Shown here piece by piece: positions 1 through 11,732 of a DNA stretch of 64,000 nt. The position numbers and the translations under genes are program-made. The DNA comes from Magnetospirillum sp. (lineage in GTDB: Bacteria; Pseudomonadota; Alphaproteobacteria; CACIAM-22H2). The notes beneath the pieces are model-generated. The model did no database searches and was not told the origin of the DNA. It saw only the letters and a list, made by a program, of their open reading frames with translations. Positions within the stretch are counted from its first letter, which is position 1. Every line of letters starts with the position of its first letter. The stretch covers positions 744,001-808,000 of the forward strand of contig JAPZUA010000002.1 of NCBI GenBank assembly GCA_027532905.1, given 5' to 3'.

Positions 1-1690
1 GGTCGGCAAGCTGGCGCACTTCCTGGGCCACGATCGCGAAACCGCGCCCGGCTTCGCCGGCGCGCGCTGCCTCGACCGCAGCGTTGAGGGCCAACATCTT
101 CGTCTGGAAGGCAATCTCTTCCATCACCTGCACGATCTTGCCGATGCGCGCGGACGAGCCCTCGATTTCCGACATGGCGCCCACCACGCTCGAGACCGCG
201 CGGTCGCCGCTTTCGGCACGCGCCAGCGCGTCGGTCGCAAGCTTGCGCGCATCGTCGGACTTGCGCGCGTTGGCGGCGACGGTCGCCGAAATGTCGGCCA
301 TCGTCGACACGGCCTCCTGCAACGCTGTCGCTTGGCGCTCGGTGCGGGCTGCAAGATCGTCGCTGCCTTGCGAGATCTCGGTCGCGGCAGCGCGGATCGC
401 CTCGACCGATTCGGCGATGCGCATCGCGGTTTCGGCCAATTGCCGTGCCAGCGCCTTCTCTTTTTCCTGGTCGGCGCGCTGCACGATCGAATTGCGCCGC
501 AGCACTTCGACCGAGCGCGACAGGCCGCCGACCGCATCGCGCCGTTCGGTGCCGACGATTTCGATGTCGAGCTCGCCCGCGGCGATGCGGCGCGTGAGCC
601 GGTCCATCGTGCCGATGTCGCGTGCGGCTCGCCGTCCGCGGATCGAAGACAAGGCGATCACCGTCAGCACCAACAGCAGCGACCCCAGGATCGCCAGATT
701 GAGCCTTAGATCGCCGAGTTGCTTTTCCGTGAGCGCTTCGATCGGAATCGCCACCTCGAGCGCCATCGGCAGGCCGAGCGACGCGCGCAAGGGGACGGCC
801 CCCACATAGTGGAGGCGGCCGTCGATCGCGACCGTATCGGCCTCAGCCTTGCCGTTTTTCGACAGGATGCCGGGCTCGGGCACGGTCGCACCGCCCGGCG
901 GTTGCACCATCGCCGTGCCGGTCTCATCGACAATGCGCAGATACGATCCCGGCGGCAATCGGCCGTCGCGCAAACGCGCCAATGTCGTGCCCAAGGGAGC
1001 GATCAGGAAATCGATCGCGACCACGCCCCAGACCCGCCCGTCGAGCCCCTTTAAGTCATGTACCAGCGTGAGCGCATAGTCGCTCGACGAGGCGGTGCGA
1101 TAGGGGGCTGTCCAGGTCGGCAGATCCGCCCCTTCGGCGGTGCGGAACCAGGGGCGGGTGCGCGGATCGTAGTCGAAATCGGGCTCGGCAACGGAAGTCC
1201 AGTTCTGGCGCGGACCCGAAAAATAGAACCAGGTCGAGCGGCGGCCGCCGGATGTTTCGAAGATCGTACGCCGGTAGCCGCGCGCTTCGACGTGGCCGGC
1301 ATCCATGCGGTTCTTGAGAAAATCCGGGAGGACCTTGCGATGCTGCCAAAACTCGCCGTTCTCGAACCCGATATAGGCCGAACTGATCTGGTCGATGCGC
1401 TGCACCGGGCCTTGCGAGAGCGCTTGGAAAGTGCGCAGCGCTTCCTCGCGCACCATGCGCATCAAAAACGCGTCCGAAATCGTGCCGACGAGATCGATAG
1501 CGGGCTGGAACAGCTCGCTCGTGTCGTCGCCGAGCTGGGCCAGCGTGTGCTCGGCGTCTGCGACCGCTTCGGCGCGGATCGTCTCGGTTCGCACCGTATA
1601 GATCCCGGCCACGGCGCCGCTGCCCAGCAGCACGACGAAGAGGCCGATTAGAAAATCGCGTGTGCGGATCGTTCCCAAGCCCAAAGCCAT
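1..1690 (-). CDS. Cache-domain methyl-accepting chemotaxis protein, 3' end cut by window edge
   Basis: Membrane chemoreceptor that would pass an extracytoplasmic signal to the CheA/CheW complex. The first 563 codons are present. A membrane helix at about residues 13-33 precedes a long outer domain (about 34-325) with Cache-like stretches such as [11 protein letters not shown] second helix at about 326-348, a HAMP region and the start of the signalling coiled coil follow. The conserved hairpin tip ([20 protein letters not shown]) lies just before the cut, so the second half of the hairpin and any C-terminal CheR tether are outside the window. The ATG at 1690-1688 is followed at once by the basic N-terminus and first helix. 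The ligand cannot be told. The frame runs off the window edge without a stop. Confidence 0.9.
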   Translation of the reverse strand, partial: MALGLGTIRTRDFLIGLFVVLLGSGAVAGIYTVRTETIRAEAVADAEHTLAQLGDDTSELFQPAIDLVGTISDAFLMRMVREEALRTFQALSQGPVQRIDQISSAYIGFENGEFWQHRKVLPDFLKNRMDAGHVEARGYRRTIFETSGGRRSTWFYFSGPRQNWTSVAEPDFDYDPRTRPWFRTAEGADLPTWTAPYRTASSSDYALTLVHDLKGLDGRVWGVVAIDFLIAPLGTTLARLRDGRLPPGSYLRIVDETGTAMVQPPGGATVPEPGILSKNGKAEADTVAIDGRLHYVGAVPLRASLGLPMALEVAIPIEALTEKQLGDLRLNLAILGSLLLVLTVIALSSIRGRRAARDIGTMDRLTRRIAAGELDIEIVGTERRDAVGGLSRSVEVLRRNSIVQRADQEKEKALARQLAETAMRIAESVEAIRAAATEISQGSDDLAARTERQATALQEAVSTMADISATVAANARKSDDARKLATDALARAESGDRAVSSVVGAMSEIEGSSARIGKIVQVMEEIAFQTKMLALNAAVEAARAGEAGRGFAIVAQEVRQLAD

Positions 1691-1895
1691 TTTATTGGAA
1701 TTGCCCCCGTCGACTCTTGCCCGCCGAACACCAGTCATTCAATTAGCACGCGACCGCGCGGGATTGAACCCTATTGCGATTCCAGCCGCTTGCGGCCCAC
1801 CGACGCGTGCCGTGCAACGATGCGACCGGCGGCAATCTCCTGGTTTAAGTAGATGCCGATCCTTTTTGCGTTGTTGGATCGTCGTATTATTGGTT

Positions 1896-1918
1896 CGGTT
1901 ACAAGATTACCGTAACCG
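1896..1918 (+). promoter_or_regulatory. Inverted repeat in leader of the collagen-like gene
   Basis: Seven-base arms CGGTTAC and GTAACCG flank nine bases; a run of six T follows at 1925-1930, just before the gene at 1944. The T-run is 6 bases beyond the stem, so this is not a standard terminator. It could be an operator or an mRNA hairpin near the ribosome binding site. A TATTAT box lies upstream at 1885-1890 with only a poor -35. The rest of 1691-1943 shows nothing clear. Confidence 0.3.
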
Positions 1919-1943
1919 CTCTGCTTTTTTCAAAGGATGTGCC

Positions 1944-2282
1944 ATGAAATATTTAACCTCGGCGATCATTGTTCTTGCCGCCGTCGGTGCTGCGGCCTGC
2001 ACGGGCCCGGCAGGCCCGGCTGGCCCGCGCGGCGACCAAGGCTTTACCGGCAATACCGGCTATTCGGGTGCGCCCGGCGTGCAGGGCAATACGGGCTACA
2101 CGGGCGCACAAGGTGCGACCGGCAGCCAGGGCACGCCAGGCAGCACCGGCATGCCGGGCTTGCAGGGCGAAACGGGCGACAAGGGTGCCACGGGCAATCG
2201 CGGCAATACGGGTGCCACAGGCTCGCAAGGCGGCACCGCCGTCGGAACGCCGGGTACCGTCGTGGTCATCCCGGCGCGTTGA
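1944..2282 (+). CDS. Collagen-like repeat lipoprotein
   Basis: A 112-residue exported protein. The N-terminus has a lysine, a hydrophobic segment and a lipobox ending AAAC, with the cysteine at about residue 19, so it should be lipidated and anchored in a membrane. Nearly all the rest is Gly-X-Y triplets ([20 protein letters not shown] and onward, about residues 20-100) as in collagen, rich in Thr, Asn, Ala and Gln, followed by a short hydrophobic VVVIPAR tail. In the DNA this appears as GGC every nine bases. Bacterial collagen-like proteins can form triple helices on the cell surface; that is inference here. I chose the ATG at 1944 over frames open further upstream because it gives a complete lipoprotein signal. 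The gene stands alone between two chemoreceptor genes. Confidence 0.75.
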   Translation: MKYLTSAIIVLAAVGAAACTGPAGPAGPRGDQGFTGNTGYSGAPGVQGNTGYTGAQGATGSQGTPGSTGMPGLQGETGDKGATGNRGNTGATGSQGGTAVGTPGTVVVIPAR

Positions 2283-2493
2283 TGCAATTGATCCGGCCGT
2301 CCGCCAAAGGCGGCGGATGGCCGGTTCCGTGCGGGCCCCAGCCTCGCTGTATTCGCAAAAGTATCGGGCCTAGGACCTATTGCCGCGTGATTTTGCAATT
2401 GAGCCGCCTGCGCATCGCCGTTAGAAATTGGGTCGGTGCAGGTTCGTCCTCGCCGTATTCCGTTTCCGTCCGGAAATGCCCGAGGCCGAGTCC

Positions 2494-3843
2494 ATGCCGA
2501 ATGCCGAAACGCAGACCCTCGAAGAGCGCCTGAAATTCATCGATTTTGGTGCTGAGGACGCGGCAACCTTGCGCGCGGCGCGACCGGTTCTTGCGCAGAA
2601 TATCGAACGCATTCTCGTCAAATTCTACGGCCATATCGAAGGCTTTCCGAACCTGATGGCGATGTTCGGCGGCCCGGCGGGTATCGCACATGCGCGTGCG
2701 GCCCAGGCCGAGCATTGGCTGCGACTATTCGAAAGCAGTTTTGATTCGACCTATGTCGAGCGCGTGCAGCGCATCGGCATCATCCACAGCAAGATCGGAC
2801 TCGAACCGCGTTGGTACATGGCCGGATATGCGCTGGCGTTCGGCGAATTGCAGGCGGCCGTCTCGGAGGCCTATCGCTGGAAGCACCGGCAGCGCGCGGT
2901 GGCGCTGCGCGCGTTAACCAAAGCGATCATGCTCGACATGGACTATGCGGTTACTGTCTATATCGAGCAGAGCAAGGTGCAGACCGCCGACAGCATTGCC
3001 GGGGCGGTCGAATCGATCCGTGCTGCCGCGAGCGAGATCTCGCAAGGCAGTAACGATCTCGCACAGCGCACGGAGCGGCAGGCATCGGCGCTGCAGGAAA
3101 CCGTCGCTACGATGGCCGAGATATCGGCGAGCGTGACGAACAACGCTGGCAATTCGGAGAAGGCGCGCAAGCTTGCGGCCGAAGCGCAAACGCGCGCCGA
3201 AACTGGCGGCGAAGCCGTGACGCGCGTGGTCGATGCGATGACGCTGATTTCGACATCGTCCGCGCGCATTGTCCAAATAAGTCAGGCAATGGAAGAAATA
3301 TCTTTCCAGACAAAACTGCTGGCTCTCAACGCCGCCGTCGAGGCAGCGCGTGCCGGCGATTCTGGCAAGGGCTTTGCGGTGGTCGCGCACGAAGTTCGTG
3401 CACTTGCCGACCGCTCGCGCGACGCTTCTCAGCAAATCCGCAACATGATCGACGAAAGTTCGCGCGAAGTCGGCCGCGGCGTCGAGGTGGCCGGTGCGGC
3501 GGGCGAAGCGCTCGAAGCCATCATCGCGATCGTGAAGGGTGTCGCCGAAATCGCCCCCGAGATCGCGGCAGGTAGTCGCGAACAGTCGCGCAGCATCGTC
3601 GAGGTCAAAAAAGCGCTTGCCGATCTCGACACGGCGACGCAGCAGAACGCGGCATTGGTCGAACAGAACGCCGCATCAGTCGCCTCGCTCGCTGACCAGG
3701 CGCGCCAGATCGTCAACGTGATCGAGCGCTATCGCGACGGCGCCGCCGTTGCTGAGCCCAAACCGAAGTCTGCGGCAAAGTCGCCGGTAGCTCCTGCAAA
3801 AGCAGCAGGGCCGCGAACCGAGCATTGGGACGAAGAGTTTTGA
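2494..3843 (+). CDS. Globin-coupled methyl-accepting chemotaxis protein
   Basis: Soluble aerotaxis-type receptor of 449 residues with no membrane helix. Residues 1-165 are a sensor globin; H98 in [16 protein letters not shown] is the likely proximal haem ligand, as in HemAT-type sensors. Residues 180-410 form the methyl-accepting signalling hairpin with the tip sequence [20 protein letters not shown]. An Ala/Pro/Lys-rich linker leads to the C-terminal WDEEF, which resembles the pentapeptide tether used by CheR and CheB. I prefer the ATG at 2494 because a GAGG lies 8 bases upstream; an in-frame ATG at 2476 is the alternative. Oxygen sensing is inferred from the family. The tRNA-Gln gene follows on the other strand. 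Confidence 0.92.
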   Translation: MPNAETQTLEERLKFIDFGAEDAATLRAARPVLAQNIERILVKFYGHIEGFPNLMAMFGGPAGIAHARAAQAEHWLRLFESSFDSTYVERVQRIGIIHSKIGLEPRWYMAGYALAFGELQAAVSEAYRWKHRQRAVALRALTKAIMLDMDYAVTVYIEQSKVQTADSIAGAVESIRAAASEISQGSNDLAQRTERQASALQETVATMAEISASVTNNAGNSEKARKLAAEAQTRAETGGEAVTRVVDAMTLISTSSARIVQISQAMEEISFQTKLLALNAAVEAARAGDSGKGFAVVAHEVRALADRSRDASQQIRNMIDESSREVGRGVEVAGAAGEALEAIIAIVKGVAEIAPEIAAGSREQSRSIVEVKKALADLDTATQQNAALVEQNAASVASLADQARQIVNVIERYRDGAAVAEPKPKSAAKSPVAPAKAAGPRTEHWDEEF

Positions 3844-3854
3844 GCGAAGCAGGC

Positions 3855-3928
3855 TGGTTGGGGGACTAGGATTCGAACCTAGACTAGCTGAGTCAGAGTC
3901 AGCGGTCCTACCGTTAGACGATCCCCCA
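3855..3928 (-). tRNA. tRNA-Gln (anticodon CTG)
   Basis: Read on the minus strand, the 74 bases fold as a complete cloverleaf. The acceptor arms are TGGGGGA and TCCCCCA, the D arm is GTC/GAC around TAACGGTAG, and the anticodon stem is GCTGA/TCAGC with loop CTCTGAC giving anticodon CTG, which reads CAG. The T arm is CTAGG/CCTAG around TTCGAAT. A discriminator A and an encoded CCA end (3857-3855) are present. It lies 11 bases beyond the receptor gene on the opposite strand. Confidence 0.96.
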
Positions 3929-3952
3929 TCCGGGTTCGCGAAACCGGCGCGT

Positions 3953-3981
3953 TCTATAGCGCCGTTCCCGGTTGCGGTCAA
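3953..3981 (-). promoter_or_regulatory. Promoter of tRNA-Gln
   Basis: On the minus strand TTGACC (3981-3976) and TATAGA (3958-3953) are separated by exactly 17 bases, close to the housekeeping sigma consensus. Transcription would start about 20 bases before the mature tRNA 5' end. This is the best-formed promoter in the window. Confidence 0.7.
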
Positions 3982-4095
3982 ATGCCGTGATGGCTGCTGT
4001 TCGGTCGCGTTTGCACTAAATCGGTGCAGCCTGTAGCCTTGTCTTCAATTCGGAACTAAGTCCCGCATGTGGGCGGGTTTTCGAGGCGGGCAGGC

Positions 4096-5121
4096 GTGCA
4101 GGATTTGGCAGAAACGAGGGGCGGGCGGTTTGCGGCGGGGGCGGCTGCAGCCGGCACCGACGCGCCTGACGCGCTGTTCGGCGCCATCGATCTTGGCACC
4201 AACAATTGCCGCTTGTTGATCGCCAAGCGTGCGGGCGACGGGTTTCGCGTTGTCGATGCGTTTTCGCGCATCGTGCGCTTGGGCGAAGGCCTGTCGCAGG
4301 ACAATCGACTGGGCGAAGCGGCCATGGCGCGTGCACTCGAGGCATTGCAGGTCTGTGCCGCCAAGCTCGCGCGCAGTCGTTGCGTGGGCTTTCGCGGCGT
4401 CGCGACCGAGGCGTGCCGACGAGCGGCAAACGGGCCCGCGTTCCTCGCACGCATTGAGGCCGAAACGGGCTTGCACCTCGAGGCCATTAGCCCGGCCGAG
4501 GAGGCAGCGTTGGCCGTTGCGGGCTGCGCACAGCTGCTCGATCCGGCCATGCCGCATGCGGTGATGTTCGACATCGGCGGCGGCAGCACCGAGGTGATGT
4601 GGCTTGCTAACCGCGGCGGCAACTGGTCGATGGTCGATTTCGTGTCGCTGCCGTTCGGCGTGGTGTCGGTCGGCGAAATGCTAGGCGCTGGCTGCGTGGC
4701 GCCGGACGTGTATGCCGCCATGGTGGCACGCATCGCCGAGGCGCTTGCCCCGCTCGAACAGCGCCACAGCATTGCGGCCGAGGTTGCAGCCGGTCGCGTC
4801 GATATGCTGGGGCCGTCGGGCACGGTCACGACGCTGTCGGCGCTGGCGATGGGGCTGCCGCGCTATCAGCGCGACCGCGTGGACGGTTCGCTGCTCGCAT
4901 TGACGACGATCCACGAACTCTCAGCCAAGCTTGCAGCGGCCGATTTCGCCGCGCGCGCGGGCAATCCGTGCATTGGCACCGAGCGCGCCGATCTGCTGGT
5001 CGCGGGCTGCGCCATCCTCGAGGGGATCTGCAGCCTGTGGCCAGTCCCGCACGTGCGGGTCGCCGATCGCGGTTTGCGCGAAGGCATCCTGTTGGGGCTG
5101 ATGGCGGGCGCGCGCGCATGA
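4096..5121 (+). CDS. Ppx/GppA-family exopolyphosphatase / pppGpp phosphohydrolase
   Basis: Member of the actin-fold phosphatases that release phosphate from polyphosphate or the 5' phosphate of pppGpp; which substrate applies cannot be told here. The phosphate-binding motifs are GAIDLGTNNCRLLIA near the start and FDIGGGSTEV in the middle. At about 340 residues it is the short form, without the C-terminal HD-like domain of E. coli Ppx. The start is uncertain: GTG at 4096 has GAGG 9 bases upstream, while GTG at 4069 would add nine residues before the conserved region. The stop overlaps the next gene as ATGA, so it is probably co-translated with rlmE, a pairing common in alphaproteobacteria. Confidence 0.88.
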   Translation: MQDLAETRGGRFAAGAAAAGTDAPDALFGAIDLGTNNCRLLIAKRAGDGFRVVDAFSRIVRLGEGLSQDNRLGEAAMARALEALQVCAAKLARSRCVGFRGVATEACRRAANGPAFLARIEAETGLHLEAISPAEEAALAVAGCAQLLDPAMPHAVMFDIGGGSTEVMWLANRGGNWSMVDFVSLPFGVVSVGEMLGAGCVAPDVYAAMVARIAEALAPLEQRHSIAAEVAAGRVDMLGPSGTVTTLSALAMGLPRYQRDRVDGSLLALTTIHELSAKLAAADFAARAGNPCIGTERADLLVAGCAILEGICSLWPVPHVRVADRGLREGILLGLMAGARA

Positions 5122-5768
5122 CCGAGCGCCGCCTCTATGTGAAGCTCAAGACCGCCAAGGGCCGCACGACGGCCCAGCAGCAATGGATTTCGCGCCAGCT
5201 CAACGATCCTTATGTCGGCATGGCGAAGGACCAGGGCTATCGCAGCCGAGCCGCGTTCAAGCTCATCGAGATCGACGCCAAATACAAATTCCTGAAGCCG
5301 GGTGCCAAGGTCGTCGATCTGGGGGCAGCCCCCGGCGGCTGGACGCAAGTGGCCGTCGAGCGCGGCTGTACTACGGTGATCGCCCTCGACATTCTCGAGA
5401 TGGCGCCGCTTGCCGGCGCGCATGTCTTGAAGGCGGATTTCCTCGATCCGGCAGCGCCCGGCATGATCGAGAAGCTGCTCGACGGCAAAGTCGATCTCGT
5501 ACTTTCGGACATGGCGCCGTCCACGACTGGGCATCGCGAGACAGACCATCTGCGCATCGCCGCCCTCGTGGAAGCCGCAATCGATTTTGCAGTCGCAGTC
5601 TTGCGCCCCGGCGGCAATTTCGTGACCAAGTTCCGCCAGGGCCAGGAGGAGCAGGCGCTGATCAAACATGCGCAGCGCCATTTTGCCAAAGTCGTGCGCA
5701 TGAAGCCGCCCTCGAGCCGTGCGGAGTCGTCGGAACTGTTTCTCGTCTCGACCGGCTTCAAGGGCTGA
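5118..5768 (+). CDS. rlmE: 23S rRNA 2'-O-ribose methyltransferase RlmE (FtsJ)
   Basis: Methylates the 2'-OH of the A-loop uridine (U2552 in E. coli) of 23S rRNA at a late step of 50S assembly. The protein has 216 residues, normal for the family. The SAM-binding motif VVDLGAAPGGW is at about residues 65-75. The K-D-K-E catalytic set is visible as K48 in YRSRAAFK, D in LVLSDMAP, K in FVTKFRQG and E in RAESSELF. Its ATG sits inside the ppx stop (ATGA), indicating coupling. Identification is firm. Confidence 0.96.
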   Translation: MTERRLYVKLKTAKGRTTAQQQWISRQLNDPYVGMAKDQGYRSRAAFKLIEIDAKYKFLKPGAKVVDLGAAPGGWTQVAVERGCTTVIALDILEMAPLAGAHVLKADFLDPAAPGMIEKLLDGKVDLVLSDMAPSTTGHRETDHLRIAALVEAAIDFAVAVLRPGGNFVTKFRQGQEEQALIKHAQRHFAKVVRMKPPSSRAESSELFLVSTGFKG

Positions 5769-8652
<2,884 letters not shown>

Positions 8653-8656
<4 letters not shown>

Positions 8657-9237
8657 GCATATCGCTGCATCGCGCCACCCTCGGCCACGCGCGCGGGCTG
8701 GCGCGCGTCTATGTCGATGCGTGGCGCACGACCTATGCGGGCCTGCTGCCGGAGCGCGCCCTCACCGGCATGTCCTACGACAGGCAGACGACCGAATGGG
8801 CCTACCAGATTCGCCATAAGGGTCTGCATTGCCCGATCCTCGTCGCCCTCGATGCGCGTGGTGCTGTCGTGGGCCTAACAAGTTTTGGGCGCGCGCGCAT
8901 TGAAGACCGGCCTGCGGCAGCCCCGTTCCTTAAATCGACGGGCGGGCTGGGACCGGGCGAGGTCTTCACGCTCTATGTGCATCCCGACAACCAGGACAAG
9001 GGCATCGGGCGCCAGCTGCTCGACGGCGCGTTCGCCGCCTTGCGCGAGCGCGGCATGGGCCAGGCCTTCGTGTGGGTCTTGCACGACAATCCGGCGCGCT
9101 ATTTCTACGAACGGCTTGGCGGCAGCTACGTCGCCGACCGCGACGAGGAATTGTGGGGCGTGCGCGTGCGCCAGGCGGCCTATGGCTGGCCCGATCTCGC
9201 CGCCGAGGCTCTTGTCCGCACGCAACGCTTCGGCTAG
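8653..9237 (+). CDS. GNAT-family N-acetyltransferase
   Basis: Predicted acetyl-CoA-dependent N-acetyltransferase of 194 residues. The acetyl-CoA-binding motif is seen in VHPDNQDKGIGRQLLDGAF, with the following strand VWVLHDNPARYFYERLGG typical of the C-terminal half of the GNAT fold. The substrate is unknown. Its ATG is inside the stop of the preceding methyltransferase gene and guaA begins 36 bases later. It is therefore likely to be transcribed with both, though that does not define its role. Confidence 0.82.
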
Positions 9238-9273
9238 GGCAAATTTCGTCACGCATTTCGGAAAGGACATGCT

Positions 9274-10821
9274 TTGAGCGACCGGCTTCTCATTCTCGAT
9301 TTCGGCAGCCAAGTGACCCAGCTCATTGCGCGCCGCGTGCGCGAAAGCGGCGTCTATTGCGAAGTGATGCCGTTCAACGCGCCCGAGGAACGCATGCGCA
9401 GCTTTGGCGCACAGGCCATCATTCTGTCCGGCGGGCCTGCCTCGGTTACCGAAAGCCACACGCCGCGCGCACCCCAATGGGTGTTCGAAGCGGGGCTGCC
9501 CGTCCTCGGCATTTGCTACGGCCAGCAGACCATGTGCGCCCAATTGGGCGGCAAGGTCGAGGGCAGCGACCATCGCGAATTCGGCCGCGCGGAAGTTTCG
9601 ATCGACGACACCTGCGCGCTGTTCGACGGCGTGTGGCCCAAGGGGGGCCGCGAGCAAGTCTGGATGAGCCATGGCGACCGCGTGACCGCGTTGCCGCCGG
9701 GCTTCCGCGTGGTCGCGACCAGCGAGGGGGCACCTTTTGCCGCGATCGCCGACGACGTCCGCCATTTTTACGGCGTTCAGTTCCACCCCGAGGTCGTGCA
9801 CACGCCGCACGGGGCCGCCTTGCTGCGCAATTTTGCGCACCGCGTGGCGGGCTTGCGCGGCGACTGGACGATGGCGGCCTTCCGCCAGCAAGCCATCGCC
9901 AAAATCCGCGCGCAGGTGGGAACAGGCCGCGTGATTTGCGGCCTGTCGGGCGGCGTGGATTCCTCGGTCGCAGCCGTGCTGCTGCACGAGGCGATCGGCG
10001 ACCAGCTCACCTGCATCCTCGTCGATCACGGGCTCATGCGCATGGGCGAGGCCGACCAGGTCGTCGAGCTGTTCCGCGGGCACTACAACATCCCGCTCGT
10101 GCACCGCAACGCGCAGGGCGATTTCCTCGGCAAGCTCGCGGGCGTGTCGGACCCCGAGACCAAGCGCAAGATCATCGGTGCGACCTTCATCGACGTGTTC
10201 GAGGAAGAGGCCAAAAAGGTCGGCGGGGCAGATTTCCTCGCGCAAGGCACGCTCTATCCCGACGTGATCGAAAGCGTGTCCTTCACCGGCGGGCCGTCGG
10301 TCACGATCAAGTCGCACCACAATGTCGGCGGCTTGCCCGCGCGCATGCGCATGAAACTCGTCGAGCCGCTGCGCGAATTGTTCAAAGACGAGGTGCGCGC
10401 TTTGGGCCGCGAATTGGGCCTGCCGGACAGTCTCGTCGGCCGCCATCCGTTTCCGGGCCCGGGCCTCGCGATCCGCATCCCGGGCGAAATCACCGGCGAA
10501 AAACTCGAGATCTTGCGCAAAGCCGACGCGGTCTATCTGGATGCGATCCGCAAAGCAGGCCTCTACGACGAAATCTGGCAGGCTTTTGCCGTGCTCTTGC
10601 CGGTCAAAACCGTCGGCGTGATGGGCGACGGCCGCTCCTACGACTATGTGTGCGCGCTGCGCGCCGTGACCTCGACCGACGGCATGACGGCCGAATCGTA
10701 CCCGTTCGAACACGCGTTTTTGGCGCGTGTGGCGACGCGCATCATCAACGAAGTTCGCGGCATCAACCGCGTCGTCTACGACGTGACGTCGAAGCCGCCG
10801 GGCACGATCGAGTGGGAGTGA
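9274..10821 (+). CDS. guaA: GMP synthase (glutamine-hydrolysing)
   Basis: Converts XMP, ATP and glutamine to GMP. The 515 residues comprise a class I glutamine amidotransferase domain (nucleophile C81 in GICYGQQTM, His-Glu in FHPEVVHT), an ATP pyrophosphatase domain with P-loop [10 protein letters not shown], and the C-terminal dimerisation domain ending in the family-typical GTIEWE. The start is the TTG at 9274: GAAAGGA lies just upstream, and the nearby ATG at 9269 is out of frame and closed after one codon (ATG CTT TGA). The last 46 bases overlap the end of the opposite-strand phenylalanine hydroxylase gene. Confidence 0.96.
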   Translation: MSDRLLILDFGSQVTQLIARRVRESGVYCEVMPFNAPEERMRSFGAQAIILSGGPASVTESHTPRAPQWVFEAGLPVLGICYGQQTMCAQLGGKVEGSDHREFGRAEVSIDDTCALFDGVWPKGGREQVWMSHGDRVTALPPGFRVVATSEGAPFAAIADDVRHFYGVQFHPEVVHTPHGAALLRNFAHRVAGLRGDWTMAAFRQQAIAKIRAQVGTGRVICGLSGGVDSSVAAVLLHEAIGDQLTCILVDHGLMRMGEADQVVELFRGHYNIPLVHRNAQGDFLGKLAGVSDPETKRKIIGATFIDVFEEEAKKVGGADFLAQGTLYPDVIESVSFTGGPSVTIKSHHNVGGLPARMRMKLVEPLRELFKDEVRALGRELGLPDSLVGRHPFPGPGLAIRIPGEITGEKLEILRKADAVYLDAIRKAGLYDEIWQAFAVLLPVKTVGVMGDGRSYDYVCALRAVTSTDGMTAESYPFEHAFLARVATRIINEVRGINRVVYDVTSKPPGTIEWE

Positions 10822-11675
10822 GCGCGCGTATTTGCGTAGTTCTGCGTGCCGCGCGTGAAGATTTTCTCGCCTTCGATTAGATCGCCGATCGCGATGTCGG
10901 GCAGGGCTTCGAGTTCGTCGTAGAGCGACGCGAAATCGACGTCGCGCGTGCGCTGCAGGAGATCGGCGAGGCTCTCGATCACGAAGTAATTCTGCTGGAA
11001 ATCGTCGATGCGATAGGGCGTGCGCATCGTGCGCAGCGTGTCGAACGCGATACGGTTGGGCGAAGGATCGTCGAGGGCAAACGCCGTCTCGGCATGCGAC
11101 GACACGATGCCGGCCCCGTAGATCTTGAGCCTGTCGCCGTCGCGGATCAGGCCGAATTCGACCGTGTACCAATAGAGCCGCGCGAATTTGTCGACCATGC
11201 CGCGCTGCATCGCGCGCAGGCCGCCTTTGCCGTAGGCCTCCATATAGTCGGCGAAAATCGGGTCGGCCAGCAGCGGTACATGCCCGAACACGTCGTGGAA
11301 TATGTCCGGTTCTTCGAGATAGTCGAACTGCTCGGGTCGCCTTATGAAACGGCCTGCGACGAAGCGGTGGTTGGCGAGATGGTCGAAAAACACCGTGTCG
11401 GGTACGAGGCCGGGGACGGCGACGACGCGCCAACCGGTCGCTTCCGTCAGGCGCGCATTGAGCTCCTCGAAATCGGGGATGCCGGGTTTCGACAGTTTGA
11501 GCATGTCGACGCCTGCCAGAAACGCCGGTGCGGCACGCGCCTGCAATTGCGCATTTTGGCGCGCGAACAGCCGGTCCCACGTCGCGTGTTCGACATCCGT
11601 GTAGGACGCCCAATCCTGCGGCACGGTCCAGTCGGCTGCTGCACCCTCTGGCTTAAGTTCGACTGCGCTGCCCAT
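10776..11675 (-). CDS. phhA: Phenylalanine 4-monooxygenase
   Basis: Pterin- and iron-dependent hydroxylase that turns phenylalanine into tyrosine. The 299 residues are the size of bacterial single-domain enzymes. The iron triad is H127 and H132 in [11 protein letters not shown] and E173 in YWYTVEFGL, with the spacing of the Chromobacterium enzyme. The C-terminal tail (about the last 15 codons) is written antisense to the end of guaA. No pterin carbinolamine dehydratase or LRP-type regulator gene is adjacent. No clear promoter was found in the 57 bases before it. Confidence 0.95.
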   Translation of the reverse strand: MGSAVELKPEGAAADWTVPQDWASYTDVEHATWDRLFARQNAQLQARAAPAFLAGVDMLKLSKPGIPDFEELNARLTEATGWRVVAVPGLVPDTVFFDHLANHRFVAGRFIRRPEQFDYLEEPDIFHDVFGHVPLLADPIFADYMEAYGKGGLRAMQRGMVDKFARLYWYTVEFGLIRDGDRLKIYGAGIVSSHAETAFALDDPSPNRIAFDTLRTMRTPYRIDDFQQNYFVIESLADLLQRTRDVDFASLYDELEALPDIAIGDLIEGEKIFTRGTQNYANTRAHSHSIVPGGFDVTS

Positions 11676-11732
11676 CGATTCAATCTAGCATACGGCGCGT
11701 CGCGCGGGCGATATCGCAGTGCGGGGGCCGCC

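Noticed and set aside
1990-2270. Regularly spaced GGC units resembling a short-repeat array
   Set aside because: The nine-base period is the Gly-X-Y coding pattern of the collagen-like protein; there are no conserved repeats and spacers as in CRISPR.
2291-2333. GC-rich interrupted hairpin after the collagen-like gene
   Set aside because: Arms CCGCC/GGCGG and CCGGCC/GGCCGG are separated by unpaired bases and no T-run follows, so it is not listed as a terminator.
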